From Branchiostoma floridae (taxonomy: Eukaryota; Chordata; Leptocardii; Amphioxiformes; Branchiostomatidae): DNA of 64,000 nucleotides. Every line of letters starts with the position of its first letter. Position 1 is the stretch's first letter. Position numbers and translations under genes: made by a program. The stretch spans positions 10,769,789-10,833,788 of the forward strand of contig NC_049990.1 of the NCBI RefSeq assembly GCF_000003815.2, read 5' to 3'. The notes beneath the pieces were generated by a model. The model did no database searches. It saw only the letters and a list, made by a program, of their open reading frames with translations, and was not told the DNA's origin. Shown piece by piece: positions 1 to 10,545 of the stretch.

Positions 1-2161
1 TTATGGTCAATTTGCAGACCAGCATCATCTACATGAAAGAACCCACAAGTGGCGAGTCGCATTGCACCATCACAGAAAAGCATTGTGCTTATACACAATA
101 GCTTCAATAGTAGGCAATCGTTTGATAACGAAAACCTTTGACAACAAATGATACTCGTATCAGTTGTGCATGCACATAAAAGATTTATGTATTTCAATGA
201 AATTTCAATGAAATACAGAAATAGAAACCTGTTCAGATATGTATTCAACACAGTATCAGCATACACAATGAGAAATATTGCACACGTGAACGAGACTCTG
301 TTGTATTCATCTTTGACCATGTGTTAAAAACAGATGGCTGTTGAGTTTAGTGGGCAGTTAGGGTACACACACATGATTTTATGAGCAACACGTTTTCGAA
401 CTGCATTTCTTTATGCAGTAGAGTCATAGGCTTGAACCAACATATCAAAAAGAGAGATGAAAATCATGCTCTACTGAGGATCGCTGCAAGTGAGAAATTA
501 TATCTGTGGTTGACAGTGTTAATATCTCGATGATTACTGTCATGACGCCAGCAAAGTGTAAACCATTGGAAGTAAAAAATTATTTGACTGTAAGCCAGCG
601 TCATATATGGATTATATGGAAATTTGCCAAGGCAATCTCTCTGAAAAAGGACTAGAAATTTTTTGAAACTGGCTTGGAGGTGGGAGTGTCTTGATGTTAT
701 TGGCAAGTAGGATAGTTGTGACATCGTTTGAACCCATTCCCTTGTTTTTACGTAACATGTGGGTACCATTGTTATGTAACTGCCCTATTTGAAAAATAGC
801 ATGTTTAGCAGTGACAGGGCACTCTCGTAGGGTAATACCAAAGCGTGTATGGTCTGAAAGCATTTGAAAAGTCATTTTATTTCACATTAGAACGTCATTC
901 AGCATGTTACATAGTTACAATACAATGAGCACATGCAACAAAAACTAACCATTGCAGGACATTTAGTAGCCGCTTAAGCTTCTTGAAATGATTGTATCGA
1001 CCATCTCCTGAAATAGAAGTCCAACAATTTATCATTTTTAAGGAAATCATGCTCACGCATAAAAATGGATTTGCAGGTGTCAAGAGGTGCTCTAATATGA
1101 CAGATTAATACATTTGTTCACGGTTGAAATGTCGCGAAGGCTTTTGATCTATTTCACGCAAAGATAGGTTGCGATGAGAATGAACCAACCATTGCTAAAA
1201 ATTACGTACATGACGTCATAGGAGCTGAGGACTGATTCCCTCCTCGATAAAATATTCGTTCCGCAGTGTTCAAAATTGCCAACTGTGAGATGGCAGTTGA
1301 AATCAACCTTGAACCTTGAACGTGGACATCTTCAGAGATGCCTTCACGGGTCGCAATGGATCCTTCTTCTCTACTCAGCCTTGTCCTCCATGAGCGAGCG
1401 AAGCTCTGCTGTGGTGATGTTACTGATTTGTGTGTCTCTTTTAAGGTTGTTAATGAAAGTAATATGAAATCAACAGAAACCTTAAAGTTGCCATGGATTT
1501 CGCTCATGAAACGTAAAAAAAGGATAAGATGCTATCTCACTACACATTGGGGTACCGCTGCGGCACTGCGGGGTTCGAAAGGTTACTGAACGAATTTCAG
1601 ATTGAGACAACGAATTTTCTCACGTTTTGTGTATTTTGTTGTCTTCTAAGTCATACTTCAATGTATTACGCAAGATCTGAATTATGAATAAAGAAGAAAA
1701 ACATACAAAAAACCATGACGCTCCGTCAACACGTTGTCGAGTTATTCTAGTCCAAAGTTTGAAAGGAAGCCGGCGCCTGCAGTTCCAAAAAAGCCGCTAG
1801 GGGGTCTAAACTCAAAGCAATCACTCTCTGCCCCAAGGGCTCTCTACCGCTCAAAAATACATATGCATTATCGAACTCCCCCTTCGTTTTCCCGACCACT
1901 ACCCAAGACATAACCTTGGCCATTCTGGCAAAGGTAATAACACACCAGTCACAGCTGCAGTGAACGAACTTCGCAGTGCCGCACCGGTGCCCCGTTCGCA
2001 AGTGCAGGACGAGAGAGATAATGGCGTTAGCTCCGTTTCTATTTCTTCCTCCTCGTCATATGCCTTTTAGGCTTCGAAAAACAAGTATAACGTCAATATC
2101 CCGGACCAGACGGTTGTCACCATGGTTACTGGTAAAGCGGCAGACGGCCTATTGTGTTCGA
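1..2161. other. Gene-free upstream sequence
   Basis: I recognise no gene, RNA or complete repeat here. Reading frames are short and interrupted. The one stretch with slightly coding-like composition lies on the minus strand at about 1383-1465 (residues roughly LKRDTQISNITTAELRS before a stop), but it has no clear splice acceptor and I do not call it an exon. Confidence 0.5.
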
Positions 2162-2164
2162 TTA

Positions 2165-2605
2165 GGCCACAGCAAGTATATTATAGGATGACATCCTCAG
2201 CAGACTGCAAAAATAGTGATATAAGGTTAAAGAAACAAGATGGGTACAAATAACAATATGGTCAAAATTTCAAAATAGACACCATAAATGCCGTAACAAG
2301 AATGAAAGGGACAAAACATGGTATCATAGCCAACAAGGCATTCATGTATGTAGTCGAGATATGCACTGATTTGGTAAAAGTAACACTGTGGTAGATTGGT
2401 ATCAATTACAAAGATGGTTACTACACTCAAGGCTTCCATATTGATGCCACTTTTACAACTATCCAACAGTCATGGCCACCACGGTATTTTCTTTATTTGG
2501 CCATTTTGATAATATTCCGTCATGTTGACCATCTCCAAAGAAGAAAAAACACGCGAGAATTAATGACCGCGCGGATGCCATGCATAAAATTTACTTATTG
2601 TGGCC
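2165..2605. mobile_element. 441-bp non-autonomous DNA transposon (MITE), TTA-flanked
   Basis: The ends are imperfect terminal inverted repeats: GGCCACAGCAAGTATATT on the left and, read on the minus strand, GGCCACAATAAGTAAATT on the right. Both continue into a related ATGRCATCC block. Both sides are flanked by TTA (2162-2164 and 2606-2608), as expected for a 3-bp TWA target duplication of the PIF/Harbinger type. No transposase is encoded. A second, 3'-degraded member begins at 29185. Confidence 0.75.
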
Positions 2606-2608
2606 TTA

Positions 2609-3685
2609 TATCATGTAGCAAGTGGCTAGGGTTCATTCTAATCACAAAAAATAAAGAAGCTATAGATCCCTCACCTTATCATACCAAATAACAACTTTAA
2701 TCTTTATTGCCGGTACATTCAAACTATCAAGTGAAAAATTCAAACTATCAATTCAGAAAGAGCTACTCACAAAACGTTTGTGATTATTGTACCAAATGTA
2801 TTCCTCATGTTGGCAATGACACCTTAACTGGCCATGGCAGATCAACAGAGCTTTAGACATAAGATAATCTATGGTTTTTCTGTCTGCAACCCTTATCATT
2901 CAATACAAATTCCTTGAAGCCTTTAAAACGTTTCTATCAACAGAAGCGTGAGGTCTGTGCACTCGATGTCATGTTAACGGGCTAGGCTAATGCGCCTTAG
3001 CCACTGTGTCCAAATTGTTAAACCAATTTCTGTGTAGGCGTGTGATCAAGAAAAGGGCTAAGTAGTTAATGGTGGGGCTAAGCTTGAAAGTACTAAGTAT
3101 AGATCCTTGGCATCAATTAGAATTACATGAAGGTATAGGCTAGAAGGCAATGTGGACTCATAGCAAGAACGCGATGGAAGATCTGACATTTTCAAGAACG
3201 GACCATTTGGATGTGAAGGTTGAAATCAAACTTGAATTGACGTTAAGTGTGAATGTAAAAATGGAACCCGTGAGATTTTCACGAGCAAACGAGCGAACGG
3301 ATAAATGTGAAGGTGATACATATAGAATACGTACTAAATATAGAAGATGGAGCGAGAAAAACAAAATACTTAACTGTTATATTTATACTTATGAAAATTG
3401 CATATCAAGGGCATGGAAGCGGGGAGGCCTGGAGATATGATAATCCATTTGATAATATTCTATTTTCTGCTTATCATTTCTTACCTTGGGTCTAGCCTAA
3501 CTGGATGTAAGTCAATGTTTTCCTTGTTTGTGGTGATGTCCTAGTTTAGCACAGCAAACAACTGATACCCATATTTTTTTGCTGAGCGTGAGTACCGGTA
3601 CTTTGTTCCAGGTTTGTATAATCTATTTTTTCTCTCATTACCCCAGATTTCCTGATTTCCATACTTCTTACATATCATACCTTGA
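2609..3685. other. Gene-free sequence
   Basis: No gene or clear repeat is recognised. The stretch at 3200-3265 is rich in short alternating GTGAAxxTTGAA-like words but forms no regular array. Confidence 0.5.
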
Positions 3686-3862
3686 CATGCCTTCGAGCCA
3701 TACTAAATGTCGAACAAGTAATTTTCGCATTTCTTTATGGTGATTTTTGCGTATTTAGTGGCCAAATACCCCCTCAAACTGTGAGCCGTATTGTTACAGG
3801 TAGCATCAACATACATTCTCGTACGCCACTGACATCGATATTTCCTGATCTGTCCCTTTTTG
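3686..3862 (+). repeat. Outlying diverged unit of the 160-200 bp satellite
   Basis: This segment follows the same order as the units of the array at 4316-5955: a 'cgaacaagtaatttt' block, a 'tggccaaatacccc' block, a 'gtgagccgtattgttacagg' block, then 'gatatttcctgatctgtccc'. It is separated from the main array by the SINE and the assembly gap, so the array was probably continuous before those insertions. Confidence 0.6.
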
Positions 3863-3940
3863 AATGAAAAGTGGCCTGCAGGCCGATTTGAGCTTCTCAT
3901 GAATAAATAAAGGTTCAAACAAACAAACAAACAAACAAAG

Positions 3941-4124
3941 TCCCATCCAAGAGGATGTCCCGAACCGCCGCTAGATACTTATTTCCCCTGAGTTGAGTAA
4001 GGAAATACAAACATACAGGGGCAAAGTGCCTTTCCCAGAGGCACAACATTGGTGCCTGATACGGATTCTAACCCTTAACCTTTAGATTCTGAATCAGCAA
4101 CCATAACCACACGACCACCTTGCC
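3941..4124 (-). mobile_element. tRNA-derived SINE (copy 1)
   Basis: Read on the minus strand, the head has a pol III A-box-like TGGTTATGGTTG (4099-4110) and a B-box-like GGGTTAGAATCC (4063-4074), then a body shared with 58318-58520 containing a 'ggcactttgcccctgta' block. On the plus strand the left side abuts a short (CAAA)n run at about 3917-3940. The plus-strand sequence before it (about 3862-3916, 'gcctgcaggccgatttgagc ... aataaataaagg') looks like the 3' tail of another retroelement. Confidence 0.7.
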
Positions 4125-4215
4125 TATTCTTGGACATGTCTCTCCTTGGTGCTGAATGCTGTGCTGGACAATGATGATTACTATCAATTTAATAAAAGAA
4201 AACCCCACTGCATCA
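4125..4215. repeat. Dispersed repeat fragment cut by the assembly gap
   Basis: This runs almost identically to 58521-58616 ('cttggacatgtctctccttg' and 'tgatgattactatcaatt'). In both places it directly follows the tRNA end of the SINE, so the SINE and its target were copied together, or both SINE copies share a preferred target. The repeat is interrupted here by Ns. Confidence 0.65.
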
Positions 4216-4315
4216 NNNNNNNNNNNNNNNNNNNNNNNNNNNNNNNNNNNNNNNNNNNNNNNNNNNNNNNNNNNNNNNNNNNNNNNNNNNNNNNNNNNNN
4301 NNNNNNNNNNNNNNN
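4216..4315. other. Assembly gap of 100 Ns
   Basis: Exactly 100 Ns, the conventional size for a gap of unknown length. It separates a dispersed repeat from the satellite array, so a collapsed or missing number of satellite units is likely. Confidence 0.95.
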
Positions 4316-5955
4316 TTTTTCCTGATCGACCTTTCTTGCATCTAAATCTTTGCCCCAAAGTACAAAATGTTACTGTCATACAGTTCGATTCTTTTCATCA
4401 TGGTGACCACCTGTTGCACAGTGATAAAATTAAAACGACAGGTTTGTTGTTATAGCATAGTAGTTTGCTATGACACCCCAGTCGGTGATATTTCCTGATC
4501 GGTCCCTTATTACGTGTTGTACCTTTACCCCAGAGTAGATGTCATACAGGTCGATTTCGTCCTTCTTCGCAGTGATCCTTTTGTACTCAGTGACCTAACC
4601 TCATAAAAACGCGTACGTGAGCCGTGTTATTACAGGATTGTGGAACCTATATGCGCTACTATGCCCAGATGATATTTCCTGACCGGCTTCTTCTTGCGTC
4701 TTAAATCTTTGTCCCAAACTACAAAATGCTCGATTCTTATCCTTGCTTGTGCATGGTAACCACCTGTTGCACAGTGACAAAATTCCCGTTAATTCACGAC
4801 AGCTTTGTTGTTACAGGATCGTAGTGTGCTATGACGCCCAGTCGGGGATATTTCCTGATCGGTCCCTTATTACGTTTTGTACCTTCACCCCAGACTACTA
4901 GATGTCATACAAGTCAATTTCTTCCTTGTTTGTAGTGATCCTTTCGTGCCCATGGCCAGTGATCAAATCCCCATCAAAACGCGTGTACACGTGAGCTGTA
5001 TCATTACATGATTGTAGAACCTATATACGCAATTATGTCCCGGTGATATTTCCTGATCGACGTCCCTTCTTGCGTCTTGGATATTTGTCCAAAACTACAA
5101 AATGTTGCTGTCATACTGTTTGATTCTTTTCCTTGCTTGTGGCAACCACCTGTTACACAGTGATAAAATTAAATCGACAGGTTTGTTGTTACAGGATCGT
5201 AGTGTGCTATGATACCCCATGGTTGATATTTTCTGATCGGCCCCTTATTACATCTTGTTCCTTCACCCCAGACGAGATGTCAAACAGGTCAATTTCTTCC
5301 TTGACGCCCCAGTCGGGGATATTTTCTGATCGGTCCCCTATTACGTATTGTACCTTCACCATAGACTAGATGTCGTACAAGTCAATTTTTTCCTTGTTTG
5401 CAGTGAGCCTTTTGTACCCAGTGACCAAATCCCCATTAAAACGACAGCTTTGCCGTTATAGGATTGTAGTGTGTTATGATACTCCCGTCGCTGATATTTC
5501 ATGATCGGTCCCTTATCACATATTGTACCTTAGATGTCATACAAGGTAATTTTTTCCTTCTTTGCATTGAGCCTTTTGTACCCAGCGACCAAATCTCCAT
5601 TAAAACGTCAGCTTTGCCGTTATAGGATTGTAGTGTGTTATTATACTCCCGTCGCTGATACTTCCTGATCGTTCCCTTATCACGTCTGGTGCCTTAGATG
5701 TCATACAAGTCAATTTTTTCCTTGTTTGCATTGAGCCTTTTGTACCCAGCGACCGAATCCCCATTAAAACGACATCTTTGCCGCTATAGGATTGTAGTGT
5801 GTTATGATACTCCCGTCGCTGTTGTTTCCTGAACGGTCCCTTATCACGTCTGGTGTCTTAGACGTCATACAAGTCAATTTCTCCCTTGTTTGCAGTGAGC
5901 CTTTTGTACCCAGTGACCAAATCCCCACTAAGACGTGAGCTGGATTGGGATGTTA
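4316..5955 (+). repeat. Satellite array with alternating A/B units of about 160-200 bp
   Basis: The word 'gatatttcctgatcgg' or a close variant recurs near 4486, 4671, 4847, 5044, 5224, 5315, 5490, 5656 and 5817, giving spacings of about 185, 176, 197, 180, 91, 175, 166 and 161 bp. Two unit types alternate in the first half. Type A carries 'ctacaaaatgttgctgtcat' and 'cacctgttgcacagtgat'. Type B carries 'agatgtcatacaagtcaatt' and 'ccttttgtacccagtgacca'. The unit at 5224 is truncated, and the last units fuse a type-B start with a type-A-like end. The open frames inside are repeat artefacts. Confidence 0.85.
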
Positions 5956-6597
5956 CAGGGTGGCCCGGCAACAGAAGCCAGACAAATGCATCCAGGGATA
6001 ATCATTGTCAGCTGCTTTCATCCCCGCTTCCCTAAGTGACATCAAGGTGATCACCCTGACACTAAGACTTTCTGAGCATATAAAGACTTAGGGCTATTTC
6101 ATTTCACAAGCTCTAAAGGGGTGTCAGGGGCCCTAACTGTGATATAGTGTTAGTGAAGCACAGTTGAGAAATAATAATATAAATAAACGTAACGTTTTAT
6201 ATTGTAAGGTTATCATTTATGTCATTTGTTCGTTTACATTGTTTGTTTATTGTCAGGAGAACGACAAATGTTTAAGTCATACATTTGCCGAGCCAGGCAA
6301 AAAAATAAGAAATTTATCCAACTTATCGCCCATTTTGCACAATTAATTGGAATATGCTGTAATTCCTACATGTGCATACGAGGACTGCTCTGTTTATATT
6401 TCGTATGATTAAAAATTAGCGATCAAAGGTGGTTAAACTTGCTCATGGTAATATTTCTACTCCTGGCAGTTTCTCTTTTTCCATAGATTCTTAAGTGGAG
6501 CTCGGTGTGTTCTAAGATCTCAGCACACTCCCCAGGGCTCTGAATATGCACCGAGGTACCACATATTTAGATATATCTACCTTTGATACGAAATGCC
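5956..6597. other. Gene-free sequence with an isolated TATA-like element
   Basis: A TATA-like 'gcatataaagac' lies near 6077-6088, about 75-110 bp upstream of an A/T-rich short open frame starting at 6164. The predicted 60-residue product begins with a hydrophobic stretch, but its composition is that of random AT-rich DNA and no splice sites are evident. I do not call a gene. Confidence 0.4.
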
Positions 6598-7143
6598 GTC
6601 ATCAAAATGAAAGTTGTTTGAGGTCAGTGCCTTTCTCTTCAAACGAATTAGCATAGCCTCCAGTTAAATACATGACGCGTACTGCGGGTTAGTATAGTGT
6701 CTGTATCCATGCCAACCTAAATTGTTCGAACGCTATATAATACGCAAGAGGACAACATATGGGAAGAGGTCTACGTTTATTCCTATCTTCCTTACGTCAC
6801 TGGCGCCATAAAACGTCTGTTACAAAGAAATCTTGACGTTAAGGGAAAACCACTTCGAGAAACGGTCATCAAAACGAAAGTTGTTTGAGGTCAGTGCCTT
6901 TGTCTTCAAACGAATCAGCATAGCCTCCAGTTAAATACATGACACGTACTGCGGATTAGTATAGTGTCTGTAGCCATGCCAACCTAAATTGTTCGAACAC
7001 TATATAATAAACAAGAGAACAACATATGGGAAGAGGTCTTCGTTTATTCCTATCATATGTTCCTATCTTCTTTACGTCACTGGCGCCGTAAAACGGCTGT
7101 CACAAAGAAATCTTGACGTTAAGGGAAAACCACTTTGAGAAAG
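6598..7143 (+). repeat. Tandem duplication, two copies of about 270 bp
   Basis: Unit 1 is 6598-6864 and unit 2 is 6865-7143. They match along their full length ('gaaagttgtttgaggtcagt', 'gccaacctaaattgttcgaa', 'cttgacgttaagggaaaacc') with scattered substitutions. Unit 2 has an extra block of about 12 bp near 7050 that itself duplicates a neighbouring 'cctatc...ttcctatc' word. The high identity implies a fairly recent event. No coding potential. Confidence 0.9.
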
Positions 7144-7924
7144 TGCGTAAGGTATCTTTATCCTACATACGGCGCTATGGACGTTTGTAGAAATAAATCG
7201 ACCCATTAGCAGAGATAAAATTCCAGGAAGTAGCGATATCGCTTGAAACCATCAGGCAGGCGATAAAGGTAAACTCAGGCTGCTAGCGCTAGTGGATAAG
7301 TGCCAGAATATTCTAAAACAACATACGGCTAGCTAAAGGCAGTTGACAAGATAAAATGGTCGAATCCCACTGCAGCTTAGATTGTGACTGGATGGATACT
7401 TCGGTAAAAATACATTAGCGTAAATTCATACCAACGAATATTGTTTTATTCTATTTAAACTGCTAAATATCGCAGATAATTGTGTATTCTATACGAAGGT
7501 TAGACATCCAGGTTAACAATGTCCTAATGAAATTCAATCTCTACAACGTTAACTAGATAAAAAACGGAGAATTACTTCTCGACGTTTATAGTGACATCCA
7601 TCACTCTTCTTAAGTGACACTAGAATGAGCTGGCAGATCAATTCAATACAAGTGCATCAACATCCAACTATAAAAACTGGTTGAACATGTCAAAGTCACT
7701 GACTCATAAGGATCGTATGCAAATAGAGTTCTTATAGTACTTTGGTGGTTGAAATCTCAGTACAGTCACATTGATTTTCATATCACACTGCGTCGAACAT
7801 CTACATCGCTCCGTTTGCTTTTAAAGCTCTACCCTAGAGCACGTATAAGAGGCATATATTTCATGCGTTGAATTCAGCCCCATATTGAATATTGATAACG
7901 TGACATGAATGTTTAAATTGTTGC
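7144..7924. other. Gene-free sequence
   Basis: Nothing recognisable was found on either strand. Reading frames are short. Confidence 0.5.
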
Positions 7925-7927
7925 TAA

Positions 7928-8275
7928 GGCCATACCAAATTCATTCCTTGCTTCTCGGATTTCCATGTCCATTTTTTTTTCATTTTGCAAAATATTAAGC
8001 CCCCCCCCCAAAAAAAACAACACACCTGTAAATATTGCCATGCATAGCCACATGCACATAATTTCAGTCTAAAACAATGCCTTTTAGTCAGAACAGTAGT
8101 AACAAAGCAAAGGAAGGGATTCATCGCATATGCGCCATTAAAAGCTGAGAACTTGAATAATCTTGTTGTTCTTTGTGTTATTTAAGCCGTATATCTTCAC
8201 CCAAGACATTTTAAAAGAAAATCATTATTTTTCTTTTACCTGTTGGTCAAATTTTTTTCTGAAAAAAATACGAAA
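7928..8275 (+). mobile_element. Degraded copy of the GGCCACACC MITE family
   Basis: It is flanked on the left by TAA (7925-7927) and starts GGCCATACCAAATTCATT. Its interior aligns with the complete copy at 61007-61397 through 'cataatttcagtctaaaa', 'cagaac', 'ccattaaaag' and 'tttgtgttat'. The right terminal repeat has decayed beyond recognition. A C10A8 homopolymer junction sits near 8000-8018. Confidence 0.7.
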
Positions 8276-8454
8276 AGCAAAAGTGGCTGAAAGGAAGAAA
8301 AATGTAAAAAAAAACAACCAATTATTGTTATATCATCAACTGATATCAGGGGAAAAAATAATTGGTCTTTCAGCCTGGAAGGGGGCATGGAAATCTACAG
8401 GAAGTGTTGTAATTGGGTTATTCCTACAGTATAATTGGCAGCGCGGAATCCTTT

Positions 8455-8968
8455 AATAAATGCTTGTGATCAGCGGAAGGAAGAAATATTAGTCTCGCTT
8501 CTGGCAATTATAGGGAAAATGTTCGTGTTTAAATTTCTAGAAACGAAAATATATCGATGTTGAAATCATCTTGAGTCGATATGTGACTACATTATGCTCG
8601 TGGAAGTCTATATATGATATCAGAAGGATTGTCCATGGTGGGTGCAAAGGGAGGGGCTTTTTATGTTAAATTTTTCTGTTACATTTTGGTAAAAATTTAC
8701 ATTCCTGTAATAAATGCACGTAATCAGCGGAAGGAAGAAAAAATTGCCTCACTTCTGCCAGTTCTGGCAATTCTAGGAAAAATGTTCGTGTTTACATTTC
8801 TAAAAACGAAAATATTTCGATGTTGAAATCATCTTGAGTCGATATGTGACTACATTATGCTCGTGGAAGTCTATATATGATATCAGAAGGATTGTCCATG
8901 GTGGGTGCAAAGGGAGGGGCTTTTTATGTTAAGATTTTTCTGTTACATTTTGGTAAAAATTTGCATTA
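8455..8968 (+). repeat. Tandem duplication, two copies of about 255-260 bp
   Basis: Unit 1 begins at 8455 and unit 2 at 8709, both with 'aataaatgc' then 'atcagcggaaggaagaa'. The last half of the unit is nearly identical between copies for more than 130 bp. The first half is more diverged and has a short insertion in unit 2 (8756-8772). Uneven divergence suggests gene conversion of the 3' halves, or a second, later exchange. Confidence 0.9.
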
Positions 8969-9299
8969 ATTTTGTACACATAGAAGCAAGCCTGTTCTAT
9001 GCGAAACCGCTGCGTGGTGCCCTACACACCCTTTGATCGTCGGAAGCAACCAGGCTGAGATTGTTTACCGGAAGTCGTTAGTCACACTAGTACCAAATTA
9101 GGGCAAACCCTTGGAAAGAATAAAAACACACAAGCTGTTTGGGGGGAATCGTTTATCCTTGGCTAATTTGTGTTACGATGCAAACAAAAATTTTGAATAT
9201 TGAAAGCTGAAACACACCCCTCTCCAGAATAAACTGACCTGTCCCCCAAAACTACCAATGACAGCAAAACGTTCATTCATTCATACCCCAGTCTCGTGA
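8969..9299. other. Gene-free sequence before the CpG-rich 5' flank
   Basis: No feature is recognised. Confidence 0.45.
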
Positions 9300-9891
9300 A
9301 CTTACATATGAGTCGTAGCTTTGGTAGCGATGTTACCAAAATCCTTCCGAAGTGCATGCAAGACAGCATGCGCAAACCGCAAGCACAGAGATTGTCTGGA
9401 GCGGTGAGCTGTAAAAGTAATGGCGCTCTCAAAAGGGCGGCATTGTTTACAGAAGCAAGGGTTTCTTTGAGGGAAGATTCGCGATAAACTGTTCGGATTA
9501 CATGCCGTCGGCGGGTAAAATTAATCGCTCGTTGTCATGAGAGGTCGCGTAGAGGTGAGGCGCTTCTCCGGAAATTCGCTGCGAGTAGGGTGTAGAAATA
9601 ATCAGCGGAGAAGTCTTCTGTAAGCAACACTCGCCAGTCTGTGCCCCAGGAGATACCTCTGGGATTCCGCAATTCGATGCTTTTTAAGTCGCGGATATGG
9701 TGTAGTTGTTTTGGTACGTCGCTAGGCACAATGCGTGCAACGCGGCGCCCACTTTGAAACCCATCTGCACAACAGGTCTCTACTGTCTCCACACGGCGGA
9801 GCGAACCGGGATGCCTTCCCTAGCCCAGCGGGGTCACGGCTTTGGAGCGGCTGTAAGCTGTGTGGCGACTCCTCGCCGGGATCCGTGAAAC
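9300..9891 (+). promoter_or_regulatory. CpG-rich 5' flank and probable 5' UTR of the NALF-like gene
   Basis: CpG density rises visibly from about 9480 up to the ATG at 9892, in contrast to the AT-rich DNA on both sides. No TATA box is evident, so a CpG-type promoter is plausible. An upstream ATG at 9735 opens a frame that overlaps the main start in a different register (9735-9983), and another at 9706 ends at 9888. If they lie in the transcript they would act as upstream reading frames. The transcription start site cannot be placed from sequence alone. Confidence 0.4.
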
Positions 9892-10539
9892 ATGACTACC
9901 AGTCATGGACCAAGCACCGAGAGGGCAAACCCAGCCGTAACCTGCTACACTCGGGAGGTGCAAAAATGGCGCCCAGCTATTAGTTCTCTACTGCTACTGA
10001 TTCTCCTACTGGTAGACGATGTCAGAGAGGTAGTAGCCATGAACGACATCCCTAAGATGCCGCTCGCCCACGTGAGCGAGAAGAAATCCAGCAACAGGTG
10101 CTACTACAAAGCATTCAGCACCAAGGCCGGGACCATACCGTGCACGGAGCCAAAAGAGCTACCAAAGGAGTGGCGCCTGCCGTTCTGCGCCTTATTTACT
10201 GTGGGGGACATCTTGCCGAGCGAAGGCAAGCATTTCCTGAATAATTCCGCCCTCCAACTCTACAGTTTCTTACATAAACAACAGGAGTACATACAGGGAC
10301 TGTGTCCGAAACACAACCTTGCCAATTGTTTGGACGAGTTTAATCGAACCGGCAGCCACGAGTGCCTAATATGGGATTCGCCTTCTAGAAACGGATCCGT
10401 GTGCGAGCGATGTCTGGATCTAGTCTTATTTCTGGACACTTGTTTGAGGACAGCTTTCGAATCGTCCATAGTGACTCTACAAAGACATTGCGGTTGCCAA
10501 GACGACTACTCCATGAGATGGAGATGCGATACGTGCCAG
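9892..10539 (+). CDS. First coding exon of a NALF/FAM155-like gene (NALCN channel auxiliary factor), partial
   Basis: 216 codons ending at a phase-0 donor. An in-frame TGA at 9886-9888 and an A at -3 support the ATG at 9892. The product has a short polar N-terminus with Cys18, a VQKWRP motif (residues 23-28), a hydrophobic segment (29-41) acting as signal anchor, then a lumenal region with 13 cysteines between residues 70 and 215, including CERC (171-174), CGC (200-202) and CDTC (212-215). N-glycosylation sequons are at 117, 151 and 167. The QKWR motif before a hydrophobic stretch, the PFC..FT motif, paired cysteines and a later FES...YS...C pattern recall NALF1/NALF2 (FAM155A/B), ER-resident or membrane partners that help assemble the NALCN sodium-leak channel. 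That assignment is from remembered family features, without an alignment. The C-terminal part of the protein must lie in exons outside this window. Confidence 0.65.
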
Positions 10540-10545
10540 GTAAGC
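10540..10545 (+). other. Splice donor of the first coding exon
   Basis: The exon ends ...TGCCAG and the intron begins GTAAGC, a near-consensus donor falling exactly between codons (phase 0). The frame remains open for only 18 codons past the donor, which fits an intron boundary better than read-through. Confidence 0.75.

Noticed and set aside
1383-1470. Coding-like stretch on the minus strand (LKRDTQISNITTAELRS)
   Set aside because: Fewer than 30 codons, no acceptor site upstream and a stop soon after. Could be a decayed exon, but unsupported.
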